64,000 bases of DNA from positions 1-64,000 of the forward strand of contig CAJXNP010000025.1 of the NCBI GenBank assembly GCA_913057175.1, given 5' to 3'. The DNA is from an uncultured Cytophagales bacterium. Its GTDB lineage: Bacteria > Bacteroidota > Bacteroidia > Cytophagales > Cyclobacteriaceae. Positions 1 to 7,943 of this stretch are shown piece by piece (positions within the stretch are counted from its first letter, which is position 1; every line of letters begins with the position of its first letter). Below the pieces are notes generated by a model. That model searched no databases. It saw only the letters and a list, made by a program, of their open reading frames with translations, and was not told the DNA's origin. The position numbers and the translations under genes are program-made.

Positions 1-33
1 TCATAACTATAAAGATTTGTTTATGAGCAATAT

Positions 34-63
34 ACCTCCGGTCGGCCTTTAGCTACCGGAGGT
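34..63. repeat. Terminator-like hairpin at left edge of cassette array
   Basis: The arms ACCTCCGGT (34-42) and ACCGGAGGT (55-63) pair perfectly around a 12-nt loop. No U-tract follows, so it may be part of the spacer of an upstream cassette that lies outside the window rather than a true terminator. Bases 1-33 show nothing I recognise. Confidence 0.5.
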
Positions 64-64
64 T

Positions 65-330
65 GAGTTCAACAATTTGTAAAAAAACATGCCGAAGTTC
101 CTGCTTTATCGAATTATAGAAGTCCGCGGCTCATTGGCCGTAATATTTGCTCATCGTTTCGGGGATGCAGTTAAGAGCTCTTTTTTCCAGATCCTATTTT
201 ATCGATGGATACCTCCTCCTATCCGGCGGACAAGCAATCGAAGTTTAGTCCAGACTTCCAGCAACGCAAATATTACTTATTTGCTTGCTCTTTACAGCTT
301 TAGACACTTTTTTTACAAGAGACGTTGTGT
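65..330 (+). repeat. attC-like spacer, long family A copy 1
   Basis: This ~250-bp non-coding spacer starts at an R''-like core ending TTCAAC (68-73) and ends at GTTGTGT (324-330), the 5' core of the next cassette. It shares most of its length with the spacers at 806-1050 and 11771-12060. Landmarks common to the copies are a start of AACAATTT or similar, an A-run, TGCCGAAGTTCC, CGTAATATTTGC and GCAAATATTAC. The last two are complementary and allow the site to fold back. Open frames inside it look spurious because they follow the repeat, not a gene family. Confidence 0.7.
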
Positions 331-379
331 TTCATTAAAAAATTGAATTGTTAAAATTTTAGGCTATTAATAGAATCAA

Positions 380-802
380 ATGAAATATCTAATTATTTAT
401 TTTTATTCTATTCTATTTTTAACTTCTTGTAGTACTTGGGACACAGAGATAAGACTAATAATTGAAAATAAAACTGAACTTAAGCTAAAAAAAATAAAGA
501 TTCAGTTTTGCCAAAGTGAACAATACATCTCACTCAGTTCATTTGAAAAATCGAAGACCATAAACGTTGCCTGCTCAGGTAAAAAAGTAAGTCTTTTTGC
601 AAAAATGATGCAACCTGGACCATTACCATTTTATTTGGAAGTAATTGAGATTGGTGATAGTATAAAAGTCGATCCACATATATCAGATCTTAGCAGTCAG
701 ATAAACTATGACTATTTAAACAATATAAAAGTCATATTAATTGAAAACGATTCTATTGCTAAAAATAAAATACTTGAATTCAAATTAGTATCTGAGAAAT
801 AA
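380..802 (+). CDS. Cassette 1: small hypothetical lipoprotein
   Basis: This 140-residue protein begins with a lipoprotein signal peptide whose lipobox is LTSC, giving a lipidated Cys near residue 17. The mature part is Lys- and Ile-rich with no domain I recognise. The gene is the only one between two complementary cassette ends: GTTGTGTTTC at 324-333 and GAAACACAAC at 806-815. It is clearly richer in A+T than the PUL genes to the right, as expected of imported cassette cargo. Function is unknown; an envelope location follows from the signal peptide. Confidence 0.75.
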   Translation: MKYLIIYFYSILFLTSCSTWDTEIRLIIENKTELKLKKIKIQFCQSEQYISLSSFEKSKTINVACSGKKVSLFAKMMQPGPLPFYLEVIEIGDSIKVDPHISDLSSQINYDYLNNIKVILIENDSIAKNKILEFKLVSEK

Positions 803-805
803 AAC

Positions 806-1050
806 GAAACACAACATTTAAAAAAACCTGCCGAAGTTCCTGCTTGATCGAGTTCTAAAAGTCCGCTGCAGATTGGCCGTAATATTTGCTCATCGTCTCA
901 TGGATGCAGTTAAGAGCTTTTTTTGCCAAATCCAATTTTATCGAAGGATGCCAGTTCGAAGTTTGGTCCAGACTTCCAGCAACGCAAATATTACTTATTT
1001 GCTTGCTCTTTACAGCTTTAGGCACGATTTTTTACGAAACGTTAGCAGGC
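806..1050 (+). repeat. attC-like spacer, long family A copy 2
   Basis: The 3' end of cassette 1 (GAAACACAAC, 806-815) runs into a ~225-bp copy of the family A spacer and ends at GTTAGCAGGC (1041-1050), the 5' core of cassette 2. The internal arms CGTAATATTTGC and GCAAATATTAC pair. An open frame runs through this spacer into the next gene, but its first ~63 codons follow the repeat and are not counted as coding. Confidence 0.75.
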
Positions 1051-1061
1051 ATTTCAAAAAA

Positions 1062-1595
1062 ATGAAGCGAATACTAATAACATTTTTGGGACTATTGATA
1101 TTGACATCTTTTGACTCAAAAGAGATATTAATTAATGAAACAGGCTTTGATGACATTAGAATTGGTGTAACAACGATGTCAAAAATTAAAAGACGACACA
1201 TTTTTGCAAAGAAAAAAAAGACATGGAGGCATGCACTTTACAGGACGGACGAGGGGAGAATTGGTGTTATGTATAATCATGAAGAAGTAAGGACAAAGCA
1301 GGGAATTACTTATTTTTTCAATTACGAACGAGGGACAAAGGAAAAAGTTAAACTCGATGAAATTCTATTTTCTCTACCAGCTGAGGTGACAACTGACAAA
1401 GGAATTCGACTTGGACAAAGCAGCATGAAAGAGGTTGAACAAAAGTACGGTATTAAGTTGACTATTTTTGGAAATGAAGGTTATGCGACTAAAGAGTATG
1501 ATGGAATCGAATTCTATTCAAATAAATTATCAGGTAAAGATTCAGTTGATGAAAACTACATAGTGACTCGAATACGACTAAAACGAAAGTGGTGA
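1062..1595 (+). CDS. Cassette 2: hypothetical secreted protein
   Basis: The 177-residue product is counted from the ATG at 1062, eleven bases after the cassette's 5' core. Longer upstream frames run through the conserved spacer repeat. Residues 1-20 form a hydrophobic signal-like segment (MKRILITFLGLLILTS). The rest is charged, with a segment near residues 115-130 (IRLGQSSMKEVEQKYG) of the kind seen in small periplasmic proteins that place conserved LG...VxxxLG motifs before a strand. I recognise no family with confidence. The stop lies five bases before the 3' core GCCTGCTAAC (1601-1610), which is complementary to the 5' core GTTAGCAGGC (1041-1050). Confidence 0.72.
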   Translation: MKRILITFLGLLILTSFDSKEILINETGFDDIRIGVTTMSKIKRRHIFAKKKKTWRHALYRTDEGRIGVMYNHEEVRTKQGITYFFNYERGTKEKVKLDEILFSLPAEVTTDKGIRLGQSSMKEVEQKYGIKLTIFGNEGYATKEYDGIEFYSNKLSGKDSVDENYIVTRIRLKRKW

Positions 1596-1600
1596 CAAAC

Positions 1601-1691
1601 GCCTGCTAACAAAAAAATGCAATGGCGCTGATGAACTTTTATTTATTATATATTTGTTCAGCGCCACAGCGTTTACATAAGCGTTATCTGC
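1601..1691 (+). repeat. attC-like site, compact, with clear stem and bulges
   Basis: This is the most canonical site in the array, about 91 nt long. R'' is GCCTGCTAAC (1601-1610) and R' of the next cassette is GTTATCTGC (1683-1691). Between them TGGCGCTGA (1623-1631) pairs with TCAGCGCCA (1658-1666). Beyond a small AA/CA internal loop, AAATGC pairs with GCGTTT. Extra bases (TGAAC against AC-type pairing) are left unpaired near the loop, like the extrahelical bases of integron attC sites. Confidence 0.8.
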
Positions 1692-1697
1692 AATAAA

Positions 1698-2285
1698 ATG
1701 AGGAACTTAATACTATTATTCATTTTATTTATTCTCAATTACTATTCATATTCTCAAAAAATTGACTCAACTACTTATCATTTTTATAAAATGGATACGG
1801 GTATAGATTCAATTTATTACTTCAAAGACTATTATGATAATGGCGATTTGAAAGAGGCTGGATGGAAAATTAGATCAAAACAAAATAATAAGGTATTCAG
1901 ATTTAAGGATTCTTTAGGAATTGCAAATTTGAGATATATTGAACTCAAAGTTGGAGTTTACAAACACTTTAATAAAAACAATAAAATTGAAGGAATTATT
2001 TATTTCCCAAATAACATTAAAGACACGATTAGAACTGAATTATTTAATAAAAAAGGAGAATTAATTTATTTAACAAAAACAATTCGGATTCACGAGTATG
2101 AGCCAATATGTTGTGATGAAGTCGAAAATTTTAAAAAGGAGTGGCCATACAAATATTATTATTTTGCTAATTATAAAAATGGAATAATTGAATCAGATGG
2201 TTATTATAAAAATAACTATGATAAAACCGGACGTTGGAGGGAATTCGATAATAAGGGCAATTTAACTGAAGAAAAATATTATTAA
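1698..2285 (+). CDS. Cassette 3: MORN-like / YwqK-type secreted protein
   Basis: The 195-residue protein has a signal peptide (residues 1-19, ending in YSYSQ). The C-terminal part carries two MORN-variant (YwqK-like) motifs, of which GRWREFDNKGNLTEEKYY at the very end is the clearest. Such repeats occur in secreted Bacteroidota proteins and in putative immunity proteins, so an antitoxin role is possible but unproven. The ATG is six bases after the 5' core GTTATCTGC (1683-1691), and the matching 3' core GCAGATAAC is at 2311-2319. The gene is very AT-rich compared with the chromosomal genes in this window. Confidence 0.75.
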   Translation: MRNLILLFILFILNYYSYSQKIDSTTYHFYKMDTGIDSIYYFKDYYDNGDLKEAGWKIRSKQNNKVFRFKDSLGIANLRYIELKVGVYKHFNKNNKIEGIIYFPNNIKDTIRTELFNKKGELIYLTKTIRIHEYEPICCDEVENFKKEWPYKYYYFANYKNGIIESDGYYKNNYDKTGRWREFDNKGNLTEEKYY

Positions 2286-2310
2286 AAAACATACTCAAAT
2301 TGAAAATACT

Positions 2311-2358
2311 GCAGATAACAATTTAAAAAAACATGCCGAATTTCCTATATTTACTCCT
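2311..2358 (+). repeat. attC-like spacer, family A copy 3, cut short
   Basis: The R'' core GCAGATAAC (2311-2319) is followed by the family A start (AATTT, A-run, ATGCCGAATTTCC). The match is lost about 40 bp in, just before the first REP-like hairpin of the RAYT element at 2359. The remainder of this site is not found before the next cassette core at 4325, so insertion was accompanied by loss of sequence. Confidence 0.65.
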
Positions 2359-3059
2359 CCTCAGAGTTATCCGCAGGAAACTCTGAGACTTCCGGGCAGA
2401 GAGGTTTAATTTAACAACTTAACAAACGGTTGAAAATCTTACTATCTTGGCTTTATGTCCACTCATTTTCAACACGCAGAGAAAAGCACTTTTTACTTTG
2501 TAACCTTTACTTGCTATCGCTGGCTTTATCTCATTGAAAAGACCCAGGCTTATGATTATTTACCAGGATGGATTAGGGAAATGAACAAACGTGGAGTCAT
2601 AAATTGCGGTTATGTATTTATGCCCAACCATATACATCTTCTCGTATATGTGGAAGATTGGTCAAAAGGGTTAAACCATGTGCTGGGTGAAGCAAAACGA
2701 TTTTTGGCTTATGAGATTGTTACAAGATTAAAGAAACAAAATGAAACGGAGATACTGAGGGTCCTTTCAAATGGAGTCCAGGAAAATGAAAGAAAAAAGG
2801 GGAAGAAACACCAGGTATTCCGATTGTCATTTGATGGAAAAGAAGTAGTCGGTGAGGAAGAGATCTACAAAGTTCTAGACTATATTCATCACAATCCCGT
2901 GAGTGGCAAATGGAACCTGGCGGATGACTACCTGGACTATGAATACTCAAGCGCCAGGTTTTATGAATTTGGAGAAATAGGAAATGTTGAAATTTGTCAT
3001 TACAAGGACGTGACAGAAGCCCACGGAGGCCTCAGAGTTTCCTGCGGATAACTCTGAGG
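2359..3059 (+). mobile_element. RAYT element bounded by perfect inverted REP-like hairpins
   Basis: A 29-nt sequence at 2359-2387 recurs as an exact reverse complement at 3031-3059. Each copy can itself fold: CTCAGAGTT pairs with AACTCTGAG around a short loop. A single RAYT transposase gene (2455-3051) fills the space. The layout matches the known pairing of RAYT genes with REP/BIME hairpins. The element sits between a truncated attC-like spacer on the left and a truncated IS1182-type transposase on the right. Confidence 0.8.
2455..3051 (+). CDS. REP-associated tyrosine transposase (RAYT, Y1_Tnp)
   Basis: The 198-residue protein belongs to the Y1 transposase family of HUH nucleases that process single-stranded REP hairpins. 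The HUH motif is His59-Ile-His61 in MPNHIHLLV. The probable catalytic tyrosine is Tyr143 in LDYIHHNPV, the conserved helix of the family. The length is within the usual RAYT range. The gene lies inside its cognate-looking inverted hairpins. The last six codons and the stop (LRVSCG, stop at 3049-3051) lie inside the right-hand hairpin, so the terminus of the protein is encoded by the repeat. No disabling mutation is visible, so it could be active. Confidence 0.88.
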   Translation: MSTHFQHAEKSTFYFVTFTCYRWLYLIEKTQAYDYLPGWIREMNKRGVINCGYVFMPNHIHLLVYVEDWSKGLNHVLGEAKRFLAYEIVTRLKKQNETEILRVLSNGVQENERKKGKKHQVFRLSFDGKEVVGEEEIYKVLDYIHHNPVSGKWNLADDYLDYEYSSARFYEFGEIGNVEICHYKDVTEAHGGLRVSCG

Positions 3060-3060
3060 G

Positions 3061-4324
3061 TGATAATGCCAAAGCCATCAAGAGGGTGTTTCGAAGAACA
3101 GTAGAAATTGCCTGAAACTTCGATCTGATCGGTGGACTTATCCTGGCAGGGGACGGCACACGGTTAAGGGCACAAAATTCCAAAAAGAACAACCATAATC
3201 AACAAAAGATTGATCGGCACATACAATTAATCGAAACAAAACTTGCTGAATATACCGCCTTACTGGCCCAGGCTGATGGGGATGAAATACAGGATATCCA
3301 GGAAAGAATAGATGAGAAATTGCAACATAAACGAAAATATAAAAACATTGAGAAACAGATAAAAGAAACCGGTGAAAAGCAGGTTTCCACCTCAGACCCC
3401 GAAAGCAGGCATATAATGGTCCGTGGATCTGTCTCTGAGGTATGCTACAATGTGCAGTCTACAGTAGATTCCAAAAACAACCTCCCGGTAGACTACCAGG
3501 TCACCAATCAAAATGATTCCAGGGCAATGGCAGGTATGGTGAAAAGAGCCAAATCTATGCTTAAACACAACCGCTTCACCGTTCTCTTTGACAAGGGATA
3601 CCACAAGGGGAAAGAGCTCGATGCCGCCCATCGGCTGGGCATAAAAACACTGGTCGCCATTCCTAATACTCCCAAGTCTGCACAAGCGCCCAACCCCGAT
3701 TACAATGCCGCCAATTTTAACTTTGATCCCGACTCCGACACCTATACGTGTCCGCAAGGGAACATCATGACACCTTCGAAAAGGTGGTACAACACCAACA
3801 ATTACAGGTTTAGACAATACAAAACCACAGCATGTGGTACTTGTCCCGTAAAAAATCAATGCAGTAAATCAATCAATGGAAAGATCATTCACCGCAGCGA
3901 ATTTCAACCGGCTATAGAGTTGAACAAATACTACATTGACAAATACCCGGAGCTATACAAACAGAGGCAGGCAATAGTCGAACACCCCTTTGGCACACTG
4001 AAAAGGCAATGGGGATTTGACTATGTGATCACCAAAAAAACAATGGAAAAGGCATCGGCAGATGTCGGCTTTATGTTTATTGCCTACAACTTGCGAAGAC
4101 TCTTCAATATTCTTGGCAGGGATAAGCTACAAGCCTTCCTTGAGGCTTTTGGCAGCTTGTTTTTCCCCATTTTTGATAAAATATCTTATAAATGGGCAGT
4201 TAAAAGATTTTACAATACACATTATGAAAAAATGCTCCCCATCAATTTTTACATGTATCTCCCCCGGCAAAACACTTTTTGATTGAAATGATTATTTTTA
4301 ACACAGGTTTTGAGACAGACTCCC
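3061..4324 (+). pseudogene. Truncated IS1182-family DDE transposase and right end
   Basis: One frame runs from 3061 to a stop at 4280-4282 but holds an in-frame TGA at 3112-3114, and the first ~200 residues of a usual IS1182 transposase are missing. What remains contains the first Asp in LAGDGTRLRAQNS, the second in TVLFDKGYHKG, a Cys-rich insert (CGTCPVKNQC) typical of the family, and the C-terminal Glu region VEHPFGTLKRQWG. The sequence just after the stop, including TTTTGAGACAGACTCCC, resembles an IS1182 terminal repeat and stops at the next cassette core (4325). The left end is gone; the frame now begins directly at the RAYT hairpin. A TTG at 3320 could start a shorter product, but it would lack the first catalytic Asp. 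Confidence 0.82.
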
Positions 4325-4349
4325 GTTGTAATGCATTTTGACTACTGAA

Positions 4350-4964
4350 ATGGTAAGAAAAAATTTCTTTTTGATTTTTAGCCTAATTTTCTGGTTGCTA
4401 ATGGCAATAGGATTTTCGGATAATTGGCTTTTTGATGTAGGCCAAGAAAGTAATTCTGAACCGAAGTTTTTAATTCACGCTTTCTTTGCTTTTAGCTGGT
4501 TTACACTTCTTATTATTCAAACAAGACTAATCAAGAAAAGCAACTATAAGTTGCACTTTAAAATCGGTCTTATTGGAATCATAATTTACTACCTATTAAC
4601 ATTAACAATTTGGAATATATATTATGATAATTATGCCTTGAAAAATGATTTGATACAATTAATAAAACCACTTGAGGCCTTTAGTGTTCTCCTTGTTACA
4701 TTGGCGTTCTTAAACAGAAAAAAGAATTCACAAAAACATAAAGAATATATAACGTTCGGAACTTTTTGTTTAATTGGACCTGCACTTGACCGAACCGTAT
4801 TTCATCTATTCGGACCTGCATATATGATGTGGCCAATGTTCATCTTATATTGGATGTTATTTGGCTTTTTTATTTGGTATAAGAAAAAATTTACTTGGTA
4901 TATGGGCTTTTGGATAATTTTTTGGTTTTATAGTTTATATCCTTTAATCTCAAGAATGATTTAA
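4350..4964 (+). CDS. Cassette 4: multi-pass membrane protein, unknown function
   Basis: The predicted 204-residue protein has about six hydrophobic segments and many aromatic residues (for example a Trp/Phe-rich final helix near WIIFWFYSLYPL). I recognise no family. I chose the ATG at 4350; a TTG at 4338 would add four residues and cannot be excluded. The cassette's 5' core is GTTGTAATGC (4325-4334). Its complement GCATTACA follows the stop at 4969-4976, where a group II intron splits the core. Composition is AT-rich like the other cassettes. Confidence 0.72.
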   Translation: MVRKNFFLIFSLIFWLLMAIGFSDNWLFDVGQESNSEPKFLIHAFFAFSWFTLLIIQTRLIKKSNYKLHFKIGLIGIIIYYLLTLTIWNIYYDNYALKNDLIQLIKPLEAFSVLLVTLAFLNRKKNSQKHKEYITFGTFCLIGPALDRTVFHLFGPAYMMWPMFILYWMLFGFFIWYKKKFTWYMGFWIIFWFYSLYPLISRMI

Positions 4965-4976
4965 AAACGCATTACA

Positions 4977-5080
4977 ATCGAGTAGACGGCCCCGCCAGTG
5001 ATCACTGACGGGATGCGCCTCCGCCGGAAGTCGGACACGTCTCACACCACCGTACGTACGGGTCGCGTATACGGCGGTTC
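4977..5080 (-). ncRNA. Group II intron domains V and VI
   Basis: Read on the minus strand, 5080 to 5046 folds as a 34-nt domain V: GAACCGCCGTA pairs with TACGGTGGT across a bulge and a short apical loop. This is the catalytic hairpin of group II introns, and the CGC near its base is the triad variant reported for class C. The downstream stretch (5040-4985) forms a GC-rich domain VI stem using GTCAGTGATCACTGGC, then the 3' end. The bases from 5081 to 5359 are intron RNA between the stop of the reverse transcriptase gene and domain V. Confidence 0.75.
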
Positions 5081-5359
5081 ATTGAATCTCAGGTTGAAGT
5101 TTGGATTAGTAATCCAGCATACTCTCATAACCTTTTCTTCTTAGTCGTGCCAGTGTTATTGTAGTTCCAAGTATGGGGCTTTGAGCAATTGCCCAGCCCC
5201 CCATCCTCGTCCTGCTCCAGGCATAAGCCTGACCCTGTTGCACTCCTAGTCGTATAAGGTTTTTACGCTTTCTTTCCGGCTTCTTCTCCCGATAGCTATC
5301 GGGACCAAATACAGTACCTCAACCGGTTTATTCACTTTTGTGTTTACTTTAATTGGTGT

Positions 5360-6418
5360 TCATGAATGCTTCGCATTTCTCAACCACTCATCGAGTTGTT
5401 TGAGCTTTGCGTGGATACTTGCCAACCGGTAGTTATTCACCCAACCCATCCATACTTCTTTGAGTTTTTGAAGCCGTTCTTCAAGACTATACGGCAAGGT
5501 TTTCCTGGTTATCGCTTTGAGTTTGCGTTTGAGATTATTCCAACTACCTTTCTTCACGACTAGTTGGTATTTGCCCTTTTCTCCTTTCTTGTATGTAGGG
5601 ACGAAGCTGTGTCCCAATAGCTCAAAATTATTTGGCCTGCGTATACCGCTTTTCTCCCTATTGATAGGTAAGTCTAGCTTGTCTTTTAAAAACAAATAGA
5701 CTTCGTTGCCAATCTTCCGGGCTTCTACCTTTGACCTCGTATAGATGCTGAAGTCATCAGCGTAGCGAACGAATTTCAGACCCTTGCTTTTAAGATATTT
5801 GTCCAGTGTGTCCAGTAATATATTGGACAGCAATGGACTCAGGGGGCTTCCCTGTGGCATCCCTTTTCTGCGTTTGTGCAACCTTCCATTGACCTGGATA
5901 GGGGCACGCAACCATTTCCGGACCAGCCATAAGGTGGCCGGGCATTTTGCCTTGTTGTAGATCAGTTGCAGTAGCTTGTAGTGCTGTACTTCATCAAAGA
6001 AACCCTTAAGGTCAATGTCCACAATATCCTGATACCCATCGTTGATGTTTTTCAGGCCTTGTTTTACTGCTCCATGAAGGTTCTTTTCAGGACGAAAACC
6101 ATGGCTCTCTTCTTCGAATTCAAGTTCGAATTTGGTCGCTAACTGTTGGCTTACCGCCTGCTGAAGCCATCTGTCTACTACGGTGGGAACTCCCAATAAC
6201 CTGGTTTTCCCATTACCTTTGGAAATTTCTACTCCTCTGATAGCATAGGGCACATACTTCCCGTTCAGGATGGAGATGATCACGGGTATCCGGTTGTTGT
6301 CTATGAAAGACTTCAATTCGCCTACCTGCATACCATCTATACCTGCTGCCCCTTTATTGCTTACCACCTTGCGGGACGCTTTATAGAGGTTTTTCGAATG
6401 TAGTACCTTTTCTATCAT
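5360..6418 (-). CDS. ltrA: Group II intron reverse transcriptase / maturase
   Basis: The 352-residue intron-encoded protein copies intron RNA into DNA and helps it splice. The palm carries the signature Tyr219-Ala-Asp-Asp222 in FVRYADDFS. Earlier RT blocks include GIDGM (residues 27-30), HGFRP (106-110), DIDLKGFFD and the QGSPLSPLLSN block near 189-199. The C-terminal ~80 residues match the group II maturase (X) domain, with the WVNNYR signature near the end. There is no HNH endonuclease domain, which fits class C proteins that use single-stranded or hairpin targets. The gene is intact and lies in intron domain IV, between domains I-III on its 5' side (6419-6997) and domain V. Palindromes such as CCCGATAGCTATCGGG (5286-5302) lie in its 3' untranslated part. 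Confidence 0.92.
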   Translation of the reverse strand: MIEKVLHSKNLYKASRKVVSNKGAAGIDGMQVGELKSFIDNNRIPVIISILNGKYVPYAIRGVEISKGNGKTRLLGVPTVVDRWLQQAVSQQLATKFELEFEEESHGFRPEKNLHGAVKQGLKNINDGYQDIVDIDLKGFFDEVQHYKLLQLIYNKAKCPATLWLVRKWLRAPIQVNGRLHKRRKGMPQGSPLSPLLSNILLDTLDKYLKSKGLKFVRYADDFSIYTRSKVEARKIGNEVYLFLKDKLDLPINREKSGIRRPNNFELLGHSFVPTYKKGEKGKYQLVVKKGSWNNLKRKLKAITRKTLPYSLEERLQKLKEVWMGWVNNYRLASIHAKLKQLDEWLRNAKHS

Positions 6419-6997
6419 GTTCTTCTTTTTCCCTGCCCGCTTAAGGATAGGCTATCCCGCACAGGGCGGCATTCCTACCCGAATTAAGGCACGATTCAAT
6501 GTTCAGTCCTTCGCTACTTTGTGAGTCCTCCCCGTTTTTCAGGGCTCGTTAACCTATAGCTACTACGACCTCGGCTGACTTCTCAATCTGTAGCGCGTAC
6601 AGTTCGAGATCTCCCCGGGTAAGGACATATTCCCTGCCTGCGGCAGGCAGGCTTTCCCCAATGTCCATTGGATCTACCTGATAGATACTTGATGGTTTCC
6701 CACCCTTTGGACGTCAGTATGATCCCGATTTTCGGGACAGGTCGTGCTACCTCATCCGATCTGTCAAGCCTCCGTATCCAATTCCTGTTCGTTGGAACCG
6801 GGGTTTGTGCCAACGGCATCCCTTTGGGGCAGTCTCGCTTCCTTCACTCTATGCTTCACAGCAATCGAGCTTGCGACTTACTAATGCTTCGGGACACAGC
6901 CTGTCCCGTCAATTAACGGGAACTCCCGCACATAAGGGACTTTCACCCTCTGGAATATTTTGGTATCTTCGATACCAGATGCCCATGCCGGGCACAC

Positions 6998-7113
6998 ACA
7001 AGGCGCTAAAAATGAATATGCGAACAGAGCTTTTTGGAAGGTATCTACAAAACAGAAACTTAATCGAGTCTGGCAACTGGGACACATACTCATTTTAGCT
7101 GATCGTTATGCTC
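6998..7113 (+). repeat. attC-like site 4 (distal part, after intron)
   Basis: With the intron removed, this follows directly after GCATTACA (4969-4976). GCTAAAAATGAATATG (7005-7020) pairs with CATACTCATTTTAGC (7085-7099), leaving one unpaired A and one G-U pair, so the site folds like attC. It ends at GTTATGCTC (7105-7113), the 5' core of cassette 5. Confidence 0.75.
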
Positions 7114-7125
7114 AAATACTGCAAG

Positions 7126-7728
7126 ATGAAAATTCTCAATTCAGTAATCATGCTGCTCGTAACTTTTGGAGCAACATTTGGACAAACTGCTAAAGTTCAA
7201 TTTTTGAACTTCACATTAGAGATCGAGCCTTTGGAACTTTGGGAACAATCTAAACTATTGGACAGAACATTCTTGGCTGAATCAGAAGTAGATATAGAAA
7301 TAGGAGAAACTCTAGAAGGTTCTACGATTAAGGTGACGAACGCTCAACTTTCGAACATCAAAATGGAAATGCAATTCGAAACAAGCATAACCATCATGAA
7401 CGAAGGCCCACATTGCGATTTGGTGAACTGGAAACATTACACTTCGGACTGGTCTAAACTTTCAACTGCAGAAACGAACATCTTTCAAGCAGCATCCTAT
7501 TCAACTCAAGATTGGGAACGGTTTCCAGAAGTAACTGTAGACGAAATTTTAGCGGCTGTTAAGCAACAATGTCCTGGATGGGAAGAACATGCGCGTACAA
7601 TCAAATCACCAAACGACTATCCAAGTTCTGTTGGAGTTAGCAGATACTTTCTGCGAATAACTGGAACAGACAAAACGGGTAAACTGATAACTAGAGTTCT
7701 AACTTTCAATGTCCCAATGGGGTGCTAA
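7126..7728 (+). CDS. Cassette 5: hypothetical secreted protein
   Basis: The 200-residue protein starts at the ATG at 7126, which gives a clean signal peptide (MKILNSVIMLLVTFGATFGQ). An earlier ATG at 7108 lies inside the recombination core itself and would add six residues. The mature protein is mostly beta-strand-like, ends in a Cys and has three or four Cys overall. I recognise no family. It is the single gene of a cassette bounded by GTTATGCTC (7105-7113) and GAGCATAAC (7734-7742). Confidence 0.72.
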   Translation: MKILNSVIMLLVTFGATFGQTAKVQFLNFTLEIEPLELWEQSKLLDRTFLAESEVDIEIGETLEGSTIKVTNAQLSNIKMEMQFETSITIMNEGPHCDLVNWKHYTSDWSKLSTAETNIFQAASYSTQDWERFPEVTVDEILAAVKQQCPGWEEHARTIKSPNDYPSSVGVSRYFLRITGTDKTGKLITRVLTFNVPMGC

Positions 7729-7733
7729 AATCT

Positions 7734-7898
7734 GAGCATAACAGACGCTATAAATGAATGGGGTTTCATCGGTCAAGATAATTTCGTGGGGATTAGAAAG
7801 TCCGCCACATGTTTTAAATTTAAATCAAGGCGTGGCTATGTGCGTGACGAGAGGTTAGTGCTTTCTAATCCCCACTCATCATGGCTGCTCTTTAGCTA
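7734..7898 (+). repeat. attC-like spacer, family B copy 1
   Basis: The R'' core is GAGCATAAC (7734-7742). GTGGGGATTAGAAAG (7786-7800) is an exact reverse complement of CTTTCTAATCCCCAC (7861-7875), giving a 15-bp stem. Shorter arms (GCCAC with GTGGC) sit inside it. The right core is degenerate, TTTAGCTA in place of GTTAGC. The spacer is closely similar to 11019-11178. Confidence 0.75.
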
Positions 7899-7943
7899 CA
7901 ATATAATTAGAAGTTAATAATCCTTAGAAATTGAGTAGAGCTT

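Larger units (their letters stand above)
4977..6997 (-). mobile_element. Group II intron (probable class C, attC-type), antisense in attC core
   Basis: On the minus strand the element begins GTGTGCCCGG, fitting the GUGYG 5' consensus, at 6997. It ends CTACTCGAT at 4977, fitting a 3' AY end. It carries one reverse transcriptase gene, a domain V helix (5046-5080) and a domain VI stem. Joining the flanks restores GCATTACA|ACAAGGCGC, which is the exact complement of the 5' core of cassette 4 plus an attC-like continuation. In the minus orientation the upstream exon ends CCTTGT and the downstream exon starts TGTAATGC, matching the known preference of IIC-attC introns for TTGTT in the bottom strand of attC. 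The exact ends can slide by one base. Confidence 0.85.

Noticed and set aside
89-346. Open frame of 85 codons, with a similar frame covering 873-1061
   Set aside because: Both lie in the conserved family A spacer; similarity follows the DNA repeat and no signal or domain is visible. I treat the spacers as non-coding recombination sites.
3392-3859. 155-codon minus-strand frame inside the IS1182 fragment
   Set aside because: It is the antisense shadow of the transposase frame and has no family resemblance.
6583-7098. Several short open frames on both strands between the RT gene and cassette 5
   Set aside because: They lie in intron domains I-III and in the attC-like site; RNA structure explains the sequence better.
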